DNA of 64,000 nucleotides from an uncultured Oscillibacter sp. (GTDB lineage: Bacteria > Bacillota > Clostridia > Oscillospirales > Oscillospiraceae): contig CAJUCO010000002.1 of assembly GCA_910585245.1 (NCBI GenBank), positions 131,781 through 195,780 on the forward strand, given 5' to 3'. Shown piece by piece: positions 25,736-32,464 of this stretch. The translations under genes were made by a program, and so were the position numbers. Below the pieces are notes generated by a model that made no database searches, had not been told where the DNA came from, and worked only from the letters and a program-made list of their open reading frames with translations. Numbering within the stretch: position 1 is the stretch's first letter; every line of letters begins with the position of its first letter.

Positions 25736-25764
25736 ACCTTAGCACGGACCGGGAAATCTGTCAA
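25736..25764 (-). promoter_or_regulatory. Promoter of the amino-acid ABC operon
   Basis: On the minus strand a consensus TTGACA (25759-25764) is followed by a 17-nt spacer and a weak TAAGGT (25736-25741), about 98 nt before the lipoprotein start. Confidence 0.5.
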
Positions 25765-25988
25765 TACTTTTTCAGAAGCTGTGTATATTTATTTGACGCA
25801 TTTCTCCAGAATTGCCGAAAAATTCCGGAAGGTGCGGAGACCTTTGTGCATTTTTTGGGCACAATGTTTGAAGAAAAATGAATGCCTGGATGAATATTCA
25901 TCTCTTTGCCCGGCGCCTTCGCAGGGTTCTCCGGCATTTTGCCCACCGCCGGGGGAGATTTCCCGGTCAGTTTCCCCGATTCCGACAG

Positions 25989-26017
25989 TTGCGGAACGGG
26001 TGAAAATATGCTACCAT
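25989..26017 (+). promoter_or_regulatory. Candidate promoter of the ACT-hom genes
   Basis: TTGCGG (25989-25994) and TACCAT (26012-26017) with a 17-nt spacer, 72 nt before the ACT protein start. Both boxes are imperfect. Confidence 0.35.
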
Positions 26018-26088
26018 GCAGGAAGGACAAATGACCACGGTGGACGGACGGAACCGCGGAGGGAAACGCAGCGGGTATGGAGGGCGCA

Positions 26089-26529
26089 ATGGCAAAAGCG
26101 ATCAAATATTACATTGTGGCGGCGGACGCGCTGCCGGAGATCTTCGTCAAAGTGGCGGAGGCCAAGCGGATGATGCAAACCGGCGAGGCGGACACCGTGG
26201 GGGCCGCCACAAAGCTGGCGGGGATCAGCCGCAGCGCCTTCTATAAATACAAAGATTCCGTCCAACCGTTCAACGACATGAAGGCGGAACACATTATCAC
26301 TTTTTACGCCATGCTCAAAGATATGGCGGGGGTTCTCTCCGGCGTGCTGGCGGTGTTCGCCGCCTCCGGGGCCAATATTCTCACCATCAACCAGAGCATC
26401 CCCACCAACGGCTGCGCGGCGGTGACCATCTCCGCCGAGACCAGCCGGATGGAGGCGTCTTTGGAGCAGCTGATGGGGGATGCGGCCGCCCTGGAGGGCG
26501 TGCTAAAATTCGAGATTCTGGCGGGGTAG
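26089..26529 (+). CDS. PheB-like ACT domain protein
   Basis: A 146-residue protein. The N-terminal half (KYYIVAADALPEIFVKVAEAKRMM..GEADTVGAATKLAGISRSAFYKYKDSVQPF) is helical with an HTH-like segment (AATKLAGISRSAFYKYKD), as in PheB/UPF0735 proteins. The C-terminal half is an ACT domain (IITFYAMLKDMAGVLSGVLAVFAASGANILTINQSIP). ACT domains bind amino acids and regulate enzymes. It lies 103 nt before hom. Two starts exist; ATG 26089 is preferred, with GGAGG just upstream, over ATG 26077. A role as amino-acid sensor for the homoserine pathway is inferred. Confidence 0.85.
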   Translation: MAKAIKYYIVAADALPEIFVKVAEAKRMMQTGEADTVGAATKLAGISRSAFYKYKDSVQPFNDMKAEHIITFYAMLKDMAGVLSGVLAVFAASGANILTINQSIPTNGCAAVTISAETSRMEASLEQLMGDAAALEGVLKFEILAG

Positions 26530-26632
26530 TTTCCTGTTTCAAAAGGGCGGGAACCGGGAGCACGCGGCCTTGCGCGGACCGGCGGTTTGTCTGGCCGGAA
26601 GGGCCGGGAAATACGACAAAGAGGTTTGTAGG

Positions 26633-27829
26633 ATGATACAGATTGCGATTTTGGGTCTTGGCACCGTGGGGACGGGCGTTGCCAAGGTGGTGGCGGAAAA
26701 CGCGCGGCAGATTGAGCGGAAGCTGGGAGAGCCGTTGCAGGTGAAAAGCGTGCTGGTCCGGCATTTCAAGGACGGGCCCTACCGTCAGCTGATGGTTGAC
26801 GATTTCAAAAAGATCGAGGAGGACGACTCCATACGGGTGGTAGTGGAGACCATCGGCGGCGTGGAGGCGGCCTATGAGTACACGAAACGGGCCCTCTCCG
26901 CCGGAAAACACGTGGTCACCGCCAACAAGCAGTTGGTGGCGGAGCGGGGCTGCGAGCTGCTGGCCCTGGCAAAGAGGAAAAACGCCGGCTACCTCTTCGA
27001 GGCCAGCGTGGGCGGGGGGATTCCGGTGCTCCACCCACTGACCCAGTGCATGGCGGCCAACCGCATCGACGAGGTCTACGGAATTTTGAATGGAACCACC
27101 AATTATATTCTCACCCGGATGGTCCGCACCGGGGCCTTCTTCTCCGACGCCCTCCGGGAGGCCCAGACCAAGGGCTATGCCGAGGCGGACCCCACCGCCG
27201 ACGTGGAGGGCATCGACGCGGGGCGGAAGATCTGCATTTTGGGGGATCTGGCCTTTGGCAACCAGATAGACCCGGACCAGGTGCCCATGGAGGGCATCAG
27301 CAAGCTGAGTCTCCGGGACGTGAAGATCGCCCAGCGGGCGGGTTACCGGATTAAGCTCCTGGGGCGGGCGGTGCGCCTCCCCGGCGGGGGGCGGACGGCC
27401 TATGTGGCCCCGCATCTGCTCCCGGAGGACAACCCTATGGCCAATGTGGAGGATGTGTTCAACGCCGTGATGGTTCGGGGCAACGCCACCGGCGAGGTGA
27501 TGTTCTATGGCCGGGGGGCCGGGGAGCTGCCCACCGCCTCCGCCTGTGTGGCGGACGTGATGGAGTGTCTTCAGCAAAGCCCCCGGCGGGAGGGAATCGG
27601 CTGGTCGGCGGACACGGCGGGCTTTGAGGAGCCCTCCGGCCTGAAAACCCGGCACTACTTCCGCATTGAGGGCAGTCTCACCGACGCGGCTCTGGCCTTC
27701 GGACAGGTGGAGGTCCTCAGCGAGGACGGGGAGACCGCCTTTTTGACTGAGCCCCTCAGCGGCGCGGAGGCAAAGCGGCAGTCCCGGTCCTTGAACACCC
27801 TGGCCTGTATGCGGGTGCTGGACCACTGA
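26633..27829 (+). CDS. hom: Homoserine dehydrogenase
   Basis: Reduces aspartate semialdehyde to homoserine, the branch to threonine and methionine. The 398-residue enzyme has MIQIAILGLGTVGTGVAKV (NAD(P) loop), ETIGGVEAAYEYTKRALSAGKHVVTANK and the family signature EADPTADVEGIDAGRK. The catalytic region ASVGGGIPVLHPL..ILNGTTNYIL is intact. The C-terminal regulatory ACT part (from about 345) is short and lacks the usual D-x-PGVL motif. The start is ATG 26633, 8 nt after AGAGG. It is flanked by ACT protein and aspartate kinase genes. Confidence 0.94.
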   Translation: MIQIAILGLGTVGTGVAKVVAENARQIERKLGEPLQVKSVLVRHFKDGPYRQLMVDDFKKIEEDDSIRVVVETIGGVEAAYEYTKRALSAGKHVVTANKQLVAERGCELLALAKRKNAGYLFEASVGGGIPVLHPLTQCMAANRIDEVYGILNGTTNYILTRMVRTGAFFSDALREAQTKGYAEADPTADVEGIDAGRKICILGDLAFGNQIDPDQVPMEGISKLSLRDVKIAQRAGYRIKLLGRAVRLPGGGRTAYVAPHLLPEDNPMANVEDVFNAVMVRGNATGEVMFYGRGAGELPTASACVADVMECLQQSPRREGIGWSADTAGFEEPSGLKTRHYFRIEGSLTDAALAFGQVEVLSEDGETAFLTEPLSGAEAKRQSRSLNTLACMRVLDH

Positions 27830-27919
27830 CCCGCCGCTTCGTCTACCGCATATGATAGAGCGGGGGAGAAGGTCCTCCCCCTCCCAACCTGATTTCAAGC
27901 GGAAAAGGAAGAGAGACTC

Positions 27920-29131
27920 ATGAGTTTGATTGTACAGAAATTCGGCGGCAGCTCCGTGCGGGACGCCAAGCGCATCCAAAATGCCGCCCGAATCATCGCG
28001 GAGACCTATGTCAAGGGCAGAGACGTGATCGTGGTCCTGTCGGCCCAGGGGGATACCACGGACGATTTGATTGAAAAGGCGAAGGAAATCAACCCCAACG
28101 CCTCCAAGCGGGAGCTGGATATGCTCCTTGCTACAGGGGAGCAGATCTCCGTGGCCCTTTGCGCCATGGCGCTGGAGGCCATGGGCCTGCCTTGCGTGTC
28201 TTTGACGGCGTGGCAGGTGGGGATTCAGTCCTCCTCCGTCCATGCCGACGCCCGGATTAAGCGGATTGACGCCGAGCGGGTCCGCGCGGAGCTGGATCAG
28301 CACCGGATTGTCATAGTCACAGGATTCCAGGGGGTGGACCGCAACGGCGATATTACCACTCTGGGCCGGGGCGGGTCCGATACCAGCGCCGTGGCGCTGG
28401 CGGCGGCCTTCCGGGCGGATCTGTGCCAGATTTACACCGATGTGGACGGCGTGTACACCACGGACCCCCGCGTCGTCTCCACGGCCCGGAAGCTGGAGGA
28501 GATTACCTATGACGAGATGCTGGAACTGGCCAGCCAGGGGGCCCAGGTGCTGCACAACCGCAGCGTGGAGCTGGCAAAAAAGTTTCGGGTGAATCTGGAA
28601 GTGCTCTCCAGCCTGGAGCGCAAACCCGGCACGAAAATCAAGGAGGTTACCAAAGTGGAAAAGACCAACATCGCAGGTGTTGCGAAAGATACCAGCATTG
28701 CGCGGGTGGCCCTGGTGGGCCTGCAACATAATCCCGGCGTCGCCTTCCAGGTGTTTGACCTGCTGAGCAAACATAACATCAATGTGGACGTGATCCTCCA
28801 ATCCATTGGCCGGGAGGACACCAAGGATATCACCTTCACCATTCACCGCAAGGACCAGCAGGAAGTGGAATCCATTCTGAACGCCCACAAAGAGGCCCTG
28901 CGGTTCGACCACATTGAAGCGGACGACCAGATTGGAAAAGTCTCCATCGTGGGCGTGGGTCTGATGAGCAACTGCGGCGTGGCCGCCAAAATGTTTGAGG
29001 CCCTCTATGAGGCGGGAATCAATATCCAGATGATCAACACCTCTGAAATCCGGGTCTCCGTTCTTCTGGACGAGCAGGATGTGAACCGGGCGGTGCGGGC
29101 CATCCACGACAAATTTTTCGACGAGCTCTAA
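27920..29131 (+). CDS. lysC: Aspartate kinase
   Basis: Phosphorylates aspartate, the first step toward lysine, threonine and methionine. The 403-residue enzyme begins MSLIVQKFGGSSVRD (KFGGSS motif), has GRGGSDTSAVALAAAF and YTDVDGVYTTDPR, and ends with two ACT domains (VALVGLQHNPGVAFQVFDLL and VSIVGVGLMSNCGVAAKMFEAL). Length and order match monofunctional LysC of Gram-positives, which is feedback-inhibited by lysine with or without threonine. The start ATG 27920 follows GGAAGAGAG. It lies 90 nt after hom. Confidence 0.95.
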   Translation: MSLIVQKFGGSSVRDAKRIQNAARIIAETYVKGRDVIVVLSAQGDTTDDLIEKAKEINPNASKRELDMLLATGEQISVALCAMALEAMGLPCVSLTAWQVGIQSSSVHADARIKRIDAERVRAELDQHRIVIVTGFQGVDRNGDITTLGRGGSDTSAVALAAAFRADLCQIYTDVDGVYTTDPRVVSTARKLEEITYDEMLELASQGAQVLHNRSVELAKKFRVNLEVLSSLERKPGTKIKEVTKVEKTNIAGVAKDTSIARVALVGLQHNPGVAFQVFDLLSKHNINVDVILQSIGREDTKDITFTIHRKDQQEVESILNAHKEALRFDHIEADDQIGKVSIVGVGLMSNCGVAAKMFEALYEAGINIQMINTSEIRVSVLLDEQDVNRAVRAIHDKFFDEL

Positions 29132-29137
29132 AGAGTG

Positions 29138-29205
29138 TGGAGAATGGACCGTGGAGAACGGGGCGGAAATAGTTCCCGTTTCGCACCTCCACGTTCCATT
29201 CTCCA
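29138..29205. repeat. Long hairpin between lysC and the ACT protein gene
   Basis: TGGAGAATGGACCGTGGAG (29138-29156) pairs with CTCCACGTTCCATTCTCCA (29187-29205) with one mismatch, and the loop closes with AACGGG../..CCCGTT. It resembles the TGGAGAATGG-type intergenic repeats scattered in many Firmicutes. It begins 7 nt after the lysC stop. No T run follows, so it may protect the lysC mRNA end rather than terminate. Confidence 0.6.
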
Positions 29206-29232
29206 TGTGTAATTTTTGATTGGGGGTTTACT

Positions 29233-29502
29233 ATGAATGCCATCGTCACCGTCCTGGGACAGGACAAAGTGGGGATCATCGCCGCGGTCTGCAACCGTCT
29301 GGCAAATTACAACGTCAACATCCTGGACATCTCCCAGACCATCCTCCAGGGGGCTTTCACCATGGTCATGGCGGTGGACGTCAGTAAGTCCACCGCCAGC
29401 TTCGGCGAACTGGGGAAGGGCCTTGCGGACCTGGGGGCGGAGATGGGCCTGTCCATCCGCATTCAGCGGGAGGAAATCTTCGACGCCATGCACAGCATTT
29501 AA
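29233..29502 (+). CDS. ACT domain protein, UPF0237 family
   Basis: An 89-residue protein that is almost entirely one ACT domain: MNAIVTVLGQDKVGIIAAVCNRLANYNVNILDISQTI, then MVMAVDVSKS. The family is found next to PFL/UPF0210 genes in many Firmicutes, as here (12 nt apart). A ligand-binding regulatory role for its partner is likely, but neither ligand nor target is known. The start ATG 29233 follows GGGGG at usual distance. Confidence 0.88.
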   Translation: MNAIVTVLGQDKVGIIAAVCNRLANYNVNILDISQTILQGAFTMVMAVDVSKSTASFGELGKGLADLGAEMGLSIRIQREEIFDAMHSI

Positions 29503-29514
29503 GGAGGGGTCCTC

Positions 29515-30873
29515 ATGCTGAATCAAAAGGAAATTCTCTCCACCATTGAGATGATCGACCAGCAGCACCTGGATATCCGCACCATCACCATGGGGATCTC
29601 CCTGCTCTCCTGCTGTGACCCGGACCCCAAGCGGGCCTGTGAGAAGGTGTACGAAAAAATCTGCCGCTGCGCCGAACATCTGGTGAAAACCGGCCAGGAC
29701 ATTGAGGACGAATTCGGCATCCCCATTGTCAACAAGCGCATCTCCGTCACCCCTATGGCCCTGGTGGCCGGGGCCAGCGAGACAGAGGACTACGTGCCCT
29801 TCGCCCTGGCTCTGGACCGGGCGGCTCAGAGCTGCGGCGTGAACTTCATCGGCGGCTATTCCGCCCTGGTACAAAAGGGGCTGACGCTGGCCGACCAGCG
29901 GCTGATCCGCTCCATTCCCGAGGCCCTGGCCCGTACGGAGCTGGTGTGTTCCTCCGTCAACGTGGGCTCTACCCGGGCGGGAATCAACATGGACGCCGTG
30001 GCCCTTATGGGCCGGGTGATTAGAGACACCGCCGCCGCCACGGCGGACCGGGACGGCCTCGGCTGTGCCAAGCTGGTGGTGTTTTGCAACGCCGTGGAGG
30101 ACAACCCCTTTATGGCCGGGGCCTTCCACGGGCCCGGAGAGGCGGAAAAGGTCATCAATGTAGGGGTCTCCGGCCCCGGCGTGGTTTACCACGCCCTTCA
30201 GGCGGTGAAAGGCCAGCCCCTGGACGTGGCGGCGGAGACCATCAAGAAAACCGCCTTCCGGGTGACCCGCATGGGCCAGCTGGTGGCCCAGGAGGCCAGC
30301 CGCCGTCTGGGGGTCCCCTTTGGCATTGTGGACTTGAGCTTGGCCCCCACCCCGGCCATCGGGGACAGCGTGGCCCGGATTCTGGAGGAGCTGGGTCTGG
30401 AGGTCTGCGGCGCCCACGGCACCACGGCGGCTCTGGCCATGTTGAACGACGCGGTGAAGAAGGGGGGCGTCATGGCCTCCTCCAGCGTGGGGGGCCTCTC
30501 CGGGGCCTTTATTCCCGTCAGCGAGGACGAGGGCATGATCGCCGCCGCCCGGTCCGGGACGCTGTGTCTGGACAAGCTGGAGGCCATGACCTGCGTGTGC
30601 TCCGTGGGATTGGACATGATCGCCATTCCCGGGGATACCCCGGCGGAGACCATCGCGGCAATCATCGCCGACGAGGCGGCCATTGGAATGGTGAACAACA
30701 AAACCACCGCCGTGCGCATCCTTCCCGCTCCGGGAAAGGATGTGGGGGGCACCATTGAGATGGGGGGCCTGCTTGGCAGCGCCCCGGTGATGCCGGTGCA
30801 CCGGGAGTCCTCCGCCGGGTTGATCAACCGGGGCGGACGAATCCCCGCACCGCTGCACAGCCTGCGGAACTGA
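29515..30873 (+). CDS. PFL family protein (UPF0210/DUF711)
   Basis: A 452-residue protein distantly related to pyruvate formate-lyase by fold. Seen motifs: QHLDIRTITMGISLLSCCDPD, NKRISVTPMALVAGASETEDYVPFALALDRAA, NVGSTRAGINMDAVALMG and GTTAALAMLNDAVKKGGVMASSSVGGLSGAFIPVSEDEGMI. It lacks the glycyl-radical loop, so it is not a PFL itself. Function is unknown. It is co-transcribed with the ACT protein, 12 nt upstream. The start ATG 29515 lies behind AAGGAGGGG. Confidence 0.9.
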   Translation: MLNQKEILSTIEMIDQQHLDIRTITMGISLLSCCDPDPKRACEKVYEKICRCAEHLVKTGQDIEDEFGIPIVNKRISVTPMALVAGASETEDYVPFALALDRAAQSCGVNFIGGYSALVQKGLTLADQRLIRSIPEALARTELVCSSVNVGSTRAGINMDAVALMGRVIRDTAAATADRDGLGCAKLVVFCNAVEDNPFMAGAFHGPGEAEKVINVGVSGPGVVYHALQAVKGQPLDVAAETIKKTAFRVTRMGQLVAQEASRRLGVPFGIVDLSLAPTPAIGDSVARILEELGLEVCGAHGTTAALAMLNDAVKKGGVMASSSVGGLSGAFIPVSEDEGMIAAARSGTLCLDKLEAMTCVCSVGLDMIAIPGDTPAETIAAIIADEAAIGMVNNKTTAVRILPAPGKDVGGTIEMGGLLGSAPVMPVHRESSAGLINRGGRIPAPLHSLRN

Positions 30874-30905
30874 GGGGGTTCCCCCTCAGCTCCTTGGCTG
30901 TGCGG

Positions 30906-30936
30906 GTTTTTCAAACCTCTTTGAGGTTTGAAAAAC
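30906..30936 (+). repeat. Perfect 14-bp hairpin after the PFL gene
   Basis: GTTTTTCAAACCTC and GAGGTTTGAAAAAC are perfect complements around a 3-nt loop. It lies 33 nt after the PFL stop and may be a first, weak termination or RNA-stabilising structure. Confidence 0.5.
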
Positions 30937-30949
30937 GGTTGATTGAAAA

Positions 30950-30990
30950 CGAGAGAAACCCCTGATGGGTTTCTCTCGTAGCTCTTTTCC
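30950..30990 (+). terminator. Terminator after the PFL gene
   Basis: CGAGAGAAACCC (30950-30961) pairs perfectly with GGGTTTCTCTCG (30967-30978), followed by a T-rich tail TAGCTCTTTTCC. Confidence 0.65.
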
Positions 30991-31021
30991 TTTCCGATAT
31001 CTTTCGGTTCCCCGCTGAAAG

Positions 31022-31046
31022 GGACCGCCCGGAGGGCGGTCCTTTT
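31022..31046. terminator. Bidirectional-looking terminator between PFL and RHH genes
   Basis: GGACCGCCC (31022-31030) and GGGCGGTCC (31034-31042) with a GGA loop, then TTTT. The T run overlaps the TTA stop complement of the convergent RHH gene, so the hairpin serves as final stop for the plus strand and marks the end of the minus gene. Confidence 0.8.
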
Positions 31047-31212
31047 ATTCTTCTTTCAGGCAGCTTTCAATCATGGAAATGACCACGTTGTTGAAGCTGG
31101 TTTTATTTTCTCCGGCGATGGCCTCCAGCCGGTCGGCGAGGGAACGTTTCATATATAGGGTTTTATAGATGGACTCCTCCTTAGCAGGCGGTTTCTTTAA
31201 TTCAAATTTCAT
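31045..31212 (-). CDS. Small ribbon-helix-helix-like protein (55 aa)
   Basis: Starts MKFELKKPPAKEESIYKT and continues KRSLADRLEAIAGENKTSFNNVVISMIESCL, a strand-helix-helix pattern typical of CopG/Arc-type DNA-binding proteins and antitoxins. The ATG at 31212 lies right behind GAGGTGAGGGG. No toxin gene adjoins it: the neighbours are the PFL gene and an unrelated plus-strand gene. It is either an orphan transcriptional repressor, perhaps of itself, or a leftover antitoxin. The frame is too short for routine gene finding but has good start and stop context. Confidence 0.7.
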   Translation of the reverse strand: MKFELKKPPAKEESIYKTLYMKRSLADRLEAIAGENKTSFNNVVISMIESCLKEE

Positions 31213-31337
31213 CCCCTCACCTCAACCATATTTTACACGGTCCGTCTGTCAAAAGATAACGCAGAAATTTCTGGTATATGTTCTGGTGTATCGCAAGGGA
31301 ACAGAAAAAGGTACACTGATAGGCAGGAGGTGGGACC

Positions 31338-31655
31338 ATGGAAATCGACCGGGAGACGCTTTTGAAGCTGGCCAGGGAGGATTGCCGCATACGTGCGGAC
31401 TGGCTGCAAATCTGGACGGCCTTTGCGGAGGAGGCGCTGGAAAAGGAGGAGTTCTGGGAAGTGCTCTACGGGTTTCTCTTCTGGGCGGAAACCGAGTCTC
31501 AGCGCCGCCGCGCGTATCTGGCGTCGGTGGCGCCGGAGCTGGCGGAAGAGGAGCCGGAGGCGGAGAGAAAGGGCGCGAGAGTCCTTTGGGAGCTGGAGAA
31601 ACGGCGGATGGAATTTTACCGGAAAAGAAGGAAAAAACCAGCGCGGGAGCCGTGA
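31338..31655 (+). CDS. Hypothetical small charged protein
   Basis: A 105-residue, mostly helical protein rich in Glu and Arg (REDCRIRADWLQIWTAFAEEALEKEEFWEVLYGFL, then ELEKRRMEFYRKRRKK). No membrane segment or known motif. The ATG lies behind AGGAGGTGG, an excellent ribosome site, and a terminator directly overlaps its end, so it is probably a real single-gene unit. I do not recognise a family. Confidence 0.65.
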   Translation: MEIDRETLLKLAREDCRIRADWLQIWTAFAEEALEKEEFWEVLYGFLFWAETESQRRRAYLASVAPELAEEEPEAERKGARVLWELEKRRMEFYRKRRKKPAREP

Positions 31656-31670
31656 GGCCCCGCGCTTTTT
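31641..31670 (+). terminator. Terminator overlapping the end of the small charged protein gene
   Basis: GCGCGGG (31641-31647) and CCCGCGC (31659-31665) enclose the stop codon, followed by TTTTT (31666-31670). Confidence 0.75.
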
Positions 31671-31675
31671 CCGGC

Positions 31676-32248
31676 TCACTTCCCGGCGAACCGCGCCCGA
31701 TCCCGGTCGATCTGCTTTTGATACCGGTCCTGCTCCGAAAAGACGCAGCCGCAGTATTTCTGCATATAAAATCCCAGTTCCCGGGCCCGCTGGTTCCCGG
31801 CCCGGAAGTTCGGGCGAAAGTCCTGGTAGAAAAACGCCACGCCGTATTGCTTTGCGTACCGCTCCGCCGCCTGGACGATGCCCGCGTGATCTTGGTAGGT
31901 GCTTGCCAGCAAGGTGGTGGTGAAGGCGGGAAAGCCGTGCTCCGCGGCGTATTTCGCCGTCCCCTCAATCCGGTGCTCGTAGCAGTAGGCACACCGGTGG
32001 TCGATGTCCTCCGCCACGTGACGGACGAAGTCCCGAAGGCCATAGTCCTCCCGGACCCGCGTCTCCATGCCGATGGTGGAGGCGTACTCCAAAAGGCAGT
32101 CCCGCCGGGCCTGGTATTCCTTCCAGGGGTGGATGTTGGGATTGTACCAGAAGGCCACCGGTTCCACGCCGCCGTCCCGGAGGGGACCGACACAGCTCAG
32201 GGAACAGGGGGCGCAACAGCAGTGGAGGAGAACGGTTTTCATGGTCAT
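31676..32248 (-). CDS. queH: Epoxyqueuosine reductase QueH
   Basis: Performs the last step of queuosine synthesis, reducing epoxyqueuosine in tRNA, in organisms that lack QueG. The 190-residue protein has the family cysteines: LLHCCCAPC near the N-terminus, RCAYCYEHR in the middle and YCGCVFSE near the end, which hold an iron-sulfur cluster and a second metal. FWYNPNIHPWKEYQARRD is also typical. Two starts are possible, ATG 32248 (used here) and ATG 32242. No other queuosine genes are nearby. Confidence 0.93.
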   Translation of the reverse strand: MTMKTVLLHCCCAPCSLSCVGPLRDGGVEPVAFWYNPNIHPWKEYQARRDCLLEYASTIGMETRVREDYGLRDFVRHVAEDIDHRCAYCYEHRIEGTAKYAAEHGFPAFTTTLLASTYQDHAGIVQAAERYAKQYGVAFFYQDFRPNFRAGNQRARELGFYMQKYCGCVFSEQDRYQKQIDRDRARFAGK

Positions 32249-32274
32249 GCCTCGCTTCCTTGTTGAATAAGATC

Positions 32275-32303
32275 AGTATAACACGTCTCCTTCAAAGTTA
32301 CAA
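32275..32303 (-). promoter_or_regulatory. Promoter of queH
   Basis: On the minus strand TTGTAA (32298-32303) and TATACT (32275-32280) are 17 nt apart, 27 nt before the queH start. Confidence 0.6.
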
Positions 32304-32361
32304 GAGCCGTGGGACAGGCCATTTTTAACGGGTTCTTTACAGTTTTTCAAGGGATTGACGA

Positions 32362-32390
32362 TTGCAAAACGAGTCGAAAGCGTGTATGAT
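32362..32390 (+). promoter_or_regulatory. Promoter of the dehydratase activase genes
   Basis: TTGCAA (32362-32367) and TATGAT (32385-32390) with a 17-nt spacer, 75 nt before the TTG start of the activase. Confidence 0.65.
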
Positions 32391-32464
32391 ACCACTGATA
32401 CGATATCTTATGATTTCTGCTTAAATGGCGATGGGTAATCGTTTGCGCAAAGGAGGGACGTGGC

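Noticed and set aside
26387..29206. A 939-codon minus-strand frame opposite hom and lysC
   Set aside because: High GC removes stops from the antisense frame. The plus-strand genes are clear families with ribosome sites; the antisense product has no recognisable domain.
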